A DNA stretch of 64,000 nt from assembly GCA_003254905.1 (NCBI GenBank), contig QANU01001174.1:298992-362991 (forward strand), read 5' to 3'. The number at the start of each line of letters is the position of its first letter. The stretch's first letter is position 1. The notes under the pieces are model-generated. The model saw nothing but the letters and a program-made list of their open reading frames with translations, searched no databases and was not told the origin of the DNA. Shown in pieces: positions 59,452 through 64,000 of the stretch. This stretch comes from Nissolia schottii. Taxonomy: Eukaryota > Streptophyta > Magnoliopsida > Fabales > Fabaceae. A program made the translations under genes and the position numbers.

Positions 59452-61789
59452 TTAATTTGATTGACTCTAATTTTGAGTTTAATCCAACAATCAGAGTTCC
59501 CGCGTACTTTATAGATTTAAATGAATAAGGATAAGGCATAGATAAATCCTTTCTAGAAGCCAATCTACTACTTCTGACTTTGGGGGGCACAATCAATCTT
59601 CACAGCAGTTCAATCCTCTGAAAAGAGTAACATGTTATCAAAAATGCTCAATAACCCGACAGTGTGGTGCACGACAAGGGCACGAAACTTATTTCAGCCG
59701 TTAATTTTATTTTAAAGTTTGATTATTCTACTTTTACTCATTAGAAGATGAAAAATAATTGCCTGCATGAAGCAGTGCTCACATATTATTGATTCCATCA
59801 CTCCTATTTAACTACACAGATACTACTTAGCGAATATATGCAATGTTCTATGTCACACTTAGAAATTTTTAATGGATCATAGGAGTAATACATCACATTT
59901 GAACACGCATAAAATAAAAATGAGATTTGTTACTTTTAATGTGTGTCCTATTAATTATTTATAAGTTTCACTAAGTAGAACTCATTTTTATTTTGTGCGT
60001 ATTAAATGTCACATGTTAATCTTACAACCATATAAGAATTTTTCCTTAATTTATCCTTTGAACTCATGCTTACTCTAAATATAGTCCTTCTAAGTACAAT
60101 TTTACTATGGTATCATAGTAACTTGCTAGGAGCCCCCATCTCTTCGTTCTTAATGCTCAAGCACCACGCATTCCAATACTATGGTTCCGATAATTCTACC
60201 CTCGTTATTACTTATGAACAAAATTAAAAAGAGATATTAAAATGAATATTGTGAGAAATGTGTTCCCATGCACCTAACGTTACCCAATTGTTTTTTCCCT
60301 TATAGTTAACAAGGAGTCCTGAAATTGTCAACTATGCTGACGTATACTTGATTCTCTCCGACACAAAAGTAGATTACGTTATTAAGTACGAATGTTCAAG
60401 TAGTTTTTGGACTACGAATCAAAGAATGATCAGAGGAAGATCTACGATGAAGGCCGAAAGAAAGAGGGGGAAAAAAAACAATATAATAAAGGAAAGTGTT
60501 CCTTTACAGTTATCACACATGTATATTATATTCTCTAGCCATGTGTTCACATCACATTAGGGGGTTATTTTTTTAATTAAAACATGAAAAATCATAGCCA
60601 TGTTGCAATGCGATCGATTTATGTGATAAGGATGAAAATCTCCATGATGTGCGATATATAATTGCATGGAATTAAAGATCGCGTATCATTACAAAGATTT
60701 TATGATTCGAGATTATCTAACTATTGTTGTCTTATTAATTACATGAAGTACGAAGATCTTTATTTTTTCTTTCAAGAAAAAAGAAAGCAAGCTATCATCC
60801 TTGAGTACTAATTAAACGAAGAACGGATTCAATTTTCTTGTCTTCTTCTTTTGTCCTCTCAATAAAAATTGGTCATAGATGAATTAATCTATCAAAGGGG
60901 TGCTATTGCTAGGCATACCAAAACAAAAGAAACACTAAAAGTTCCCCCTCTCTATAGGCATCTTTGCAAAAGCTGTATCAAATGAGGTTACACCAAAAAT
61001 CTAAAGATAGAGTGGACCGACCATGGTGCGCCAAAGTCTACAACATGTTTAGTTGGACCTCCCAATCCCTATCATATGCATGATGCTTCTATAATGGCAG
61101 CAGGGTGGTGAGAACGGTATTATAGCACTATTCTTCTTTTTAGGGTTTGGATTATGTGAGAATCTCTCTAATTAAAGCGAAGAAGTGGGGCGATATGCAT
61201 GCATCCATAGATTATTGTAATGGATCTCACTCATAACTCATAATGCAGTTTATAGTTATGAACTTAAGCTCAATTGAGAGTCCAATCCAAAAGGGTTAGT
61301 CTATTAGGTAGGTGGAAAAACTCTTACATATAATGGCTTTTGGCACCTCAATGTATATGACTTATAACATTTATTGATCCAAAAACACACACACCCCTCA
61401 CTTTCTCATCTTAAAAGGTCCAAACTTATTTCAGGAAGAGAAATGTGCCACTTTGAGAGTATGTATCAATAACTTTAGATCATTGCTCTAGCTAATATAA
61501 TCATGTTATATGAAAGGAAAAATAAATAAAAATGTTTTCAATTCTAACAATATTGTTTTTGTTTACTTTCCTCATATCTACTATTAATTAAGGGGTTAAA
61601 CATGTTTAATTGTCTTGTGATCAAACTAACTTTAGACTAATATATCCTTCTCTCATCTCAAAAAAAAAAGTCCCCATTTTCATTTTTAAATTTGAATTTT
61701 TGAATTTTTCTATTCATTTTTCATTTCTCTAGTGCCTCCGAAATGCCTCATTTTCTAGTATATAATATAATATTTGTATTTAAGATTAT
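59452..61789. other. Intergenic, no gene seen
   Basis: AT-rich. The small plus frame at 60348-60560 is not recognised and is probably chance. Confidence 0.4.
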
Positions 61790-61942
61790 TTTTTTTAAGG
61801 GATGACTTAATTGAGAGTGACCTTAAACTATGAAGTATAGTCTTTAATCAATATATAGAAGTGTTTCATTTTTATACTAAAGAACACATTTTTAAGTATA
61901 ATTAATAATAAAAAAATGATCTTTAAGCGAAATTTCTTATAG
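61790..61942. mobile_element. CACTA-like MITE, one end (fragment)
   Basis: Inverted, the right edge reads CTATAAGAAATTTCGCTTAA, then AGATCATTTTTTTATTA, matching the right terminus of the MITE at 39948-40279. The left end is not clear. Confidence 0.45.
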
Positions 61943-62904
61943 GGTTACCACTGCATCAACACCCCTACTTATTGTTACGTAAGTTGATGTGTGTGAGTTA
62001 CACCACCTTATTCCAGCAGCCATCCTTTTATTATCGAAAATCCTGGTAATGTTTTCTCACACTGTAACATTAGGCGAAAAAAAATTATCCACTGCCTATT
62101 GATAAAACCGTTAGTATCACTTGATACCAATAGAGAAAGAAAAAGCGAATATTAGAGGAGAAAGGTTTGTTTTTGTTGTATACAAATGAGTTAACTTCTA
62201 TTTATAAGTTAAATAAAGAATCAAACTTAATAATAAATTAAATTAATCTAGAATATAATCTATGATATGTAAAAATATTATAATATTTTAATATATTCTG
62301 ATATGTAATGATATTATAATATTTTAATACATTCTAGCACTTCTCACAAACTAAAATTTATCTAACTTTAAACTTGTCACAGTTAAACAACTAGTGTCGA
62401 CATGAAAGTAGACAAATCGTATCTACACGAAGGCGAATGACTTGTGTTTGAACGGAGGAGGACATCCACGATTGTTTCAAACTTTTGTTTTCTTCTGGAC
62501 TCTGCATTATTTATAGGACTCAACTATACGAAATAAAGGCTTAATTTTGTGAAGGTCAATTTAGGTGAGGGTAACCATTACGGGACTACGAATTCATAAC
62601 CAGGTTTACTGTTTTAGTATTTTTCAAATTTGGTTTCTTGTCTCACTAATCATTCTAAACAATAATAGACAAGTGTAAATGACACGAAATTTCTCTGCTA
62701 TTCAGTAAAATTACAATTTTTATTTGCAAAATTACACTTCCTTCTCTTGGTGAACAATGATTTTCTTAATGATAACAGAATTAAGCATATTATGTCCCTC
62801 ACATTTTTATGCTCAGTAAACTTTACAATTTTCCTCTGACTCTTTTTATTTTTTTCATCAGTAGTAAGGACTCAAACCACTGAAAGGCGGGGAGCAAGAA
62901 CAAA
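61943..62904. other. Intergenic, no gene seen
   Basis: AT-rich; a direct repeat TATAATATTTTAATA lies at about 62279-62330. Nothing else supported. Confidence 0.4.
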
Positions 62905-63130
62905 TACAACAAGAAAAATGCATATTGGCGAGAGAAAATTTTCTTGCTAATCCCTTGTTAATTAACAAGAAATTAGCAAACAAAATGTAGATCCGTAACA
63001 AAAAAAAATTGAAAAATGAGGGGAAAAAGTTCAATGAGCAATTAGCGACAAATTAGCGAGGAGATGATCTTTCGCAATATATACTTCGTAGTTAAAGCAT
63101 TAGCGAGAGACAAATCTCTCGCTGCTCTCT
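62905..63130 (+). mobile_element. CACTA-like element end (fragment)
   Basis: TACAACAAGAAAAATGCATA resembles the CACTACAAGAAAAATGC terminus and is followed by repeated ATTAGCGA / GCGAGAGA / TCTCTCGCT motifs of subterminal-array type. No transposase follows. Confidence 0.4.
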
Positions 63131-63169
63131 TGCAAATAGTTAAAATACATACAGTGAGGGCCATTGGCC

Positions 63170-64000
63170 CTTTTTTTTTAATACCCTGCATCCTGTCGCA
63201 ATCAAGACTCTTTGCTATCTTTGGAGTCAGAGGACTTAACCTAGACTCAGAGGACTCTACAGGGACTTGACCTAGGTCTCGAAGTATCCACTTAGTGTTT
63301 GATGTATATCAAAACGTAGTTCGGAACCATCCATCGATCATCCCTCAAATAATGCACACATAAATTAAAACAACCATAAAAGTACATTATTCCCCCAAAA
63401 CGTTTCAGAATGCAGTTTTTCTACAACACACGAGAAACTCAATTACATGAGTTCTCGGATCCCAGAGCCTTAGGGAATCGATTTGGTCCCTAAGTCTCTC
63501 ACACTCGATTTTCTAAAATTTTCTCATCGACACTCTTTTTGAGAACAAATCTAAAACTCACCAATGAACTGAAAAACACCAGCAATTTCATAAAATTGTG
63601 TATAAGTCTCAAAAACCCTTTTTTACCCAAAATCTTTCACACATACACTTTAAATCAAATCAACCTCAATTCTCATCAATAATTTTAGTTTCCTTTCAAG
63701 TAACCCCACACACCCAAAAACTCACTTTAGTCCCAAAATAAATCCTTTGTTACCTGAAATTTCATTTTTCTCACCAATTTCACTCTCAAACTCAAAGACG
63801 ATAATCGTTTCACCATATCTCATAAAACTCTTACTTTCCTCTCTAAAATCCCCAACCAACCCGAAATCACTCACATAACACACAAACTCCACAATTTTAT
63901 TTTCCAGTCACAATAAACATAATTTTCTATACAATCAAGAACAAACAAAAATTCACAAAACATAAACACTCACAATCAAAGACTCAAATATTTGATGACA
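63170..64000 (-). mobile_element. Possible LTR-like sequence (fossil), runs off the window
   Basis: C-rich, A-rich sequence with no coding frame. GTATATCAAAACGTAGTTCGG and TTCTCGGATCCC recall chromovirus-type LTRs read on the minus strand. No terminus is visible because the window ends, so this is a guess from composition and word use. Confidence 0.25.

Noticed and set aside
59390-59596. Minus frame starting MIVPPKVRSSRLASRK
   Set aside because: Looks protein-like for about 15 residues only; no domain, and it overlaps LTR-like sequence.
1-64000. tRNA, known miRNA precursors and CRISPR arrays
   Set aside because: Looked for conserved tRNA boxes, common plant miRNA sequences and regularly spaced direct repeats by eye; none found. 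A tRNAscan/miRBase search would be decisive.

Overview
This window is nuclear DNA from a flowering plant, most likely a eudicot; a legume is plausible but not proven. The evidence is two multi-exon genes with GT-AG introns, AT-rich intergenic DNA, and plant-type repeats: Stowaway-like, Mutator-like, hAT and CACTA elements, gypsy and copia LTR remnants, and L1 tails. Nothing bacterial, organellar or viral-genomic was seen.

Only two genes are well supported, and both are on the minus strand. The first, 12935 down to 8167, has seven coding exons and encodes a 370-residue protein. It has a TPR-like N-terminus followed by the RRM-like core and basic C-terminal tail seen in plant proteins annotated as R3HCC1L-like. 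Its third intron carries a 956-bp hAT element with an 8-bp target duplication. The second, 23151 down to 18551, has four coding exons and encodes a 678-residue BEL1-like TALE homeodomain transcription factor closest to BLH1. It has SKY, BELL and homeodomain regions, two short LSLSL/VSLTLGL motifs and a family-typical C-terminus. Its leader probably contains introns, and a Stowaway-like element lies about 100 bp past its stop codon. The two genes show no sign of working together.

Layout: 1-8166 is intergenic DNA with repeats, including a 1.1-kb near-palindrome (6318-7448) and a possible broken gene start near 4270-4600. 8167-12935 is the R3HCC1L-like gene. 13.6-16.4 kb is one LTR relic nested in another. 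18.5-24 kb is the BLH1-like gene and its leader. 24-33 kb is intergenic DNA with MITEs and two related purine-rich repeats. 33.7-39.9 kb is a gypsy-type LTR interrupted by a 3.0-kb CACTA element and by another LTR. 40-48 kb is a second repeat cluster with a broken copia relic and two relatives of that same LTR. 48-64 kb is mostly anonymous AT-rich DNA with repeat fragments and one GC-rich, ACGT-rich island at 49.9-50.15 kb with no recognised gene.

No tRNA, rRNA, known miRNA precursor or CRISPR array was recognised by eye. Splice sites were assigned by reading frame, GT-AG rule and family conservation, without transcript data. Repeat boundaries are exact only where a target-site duplication is stated.
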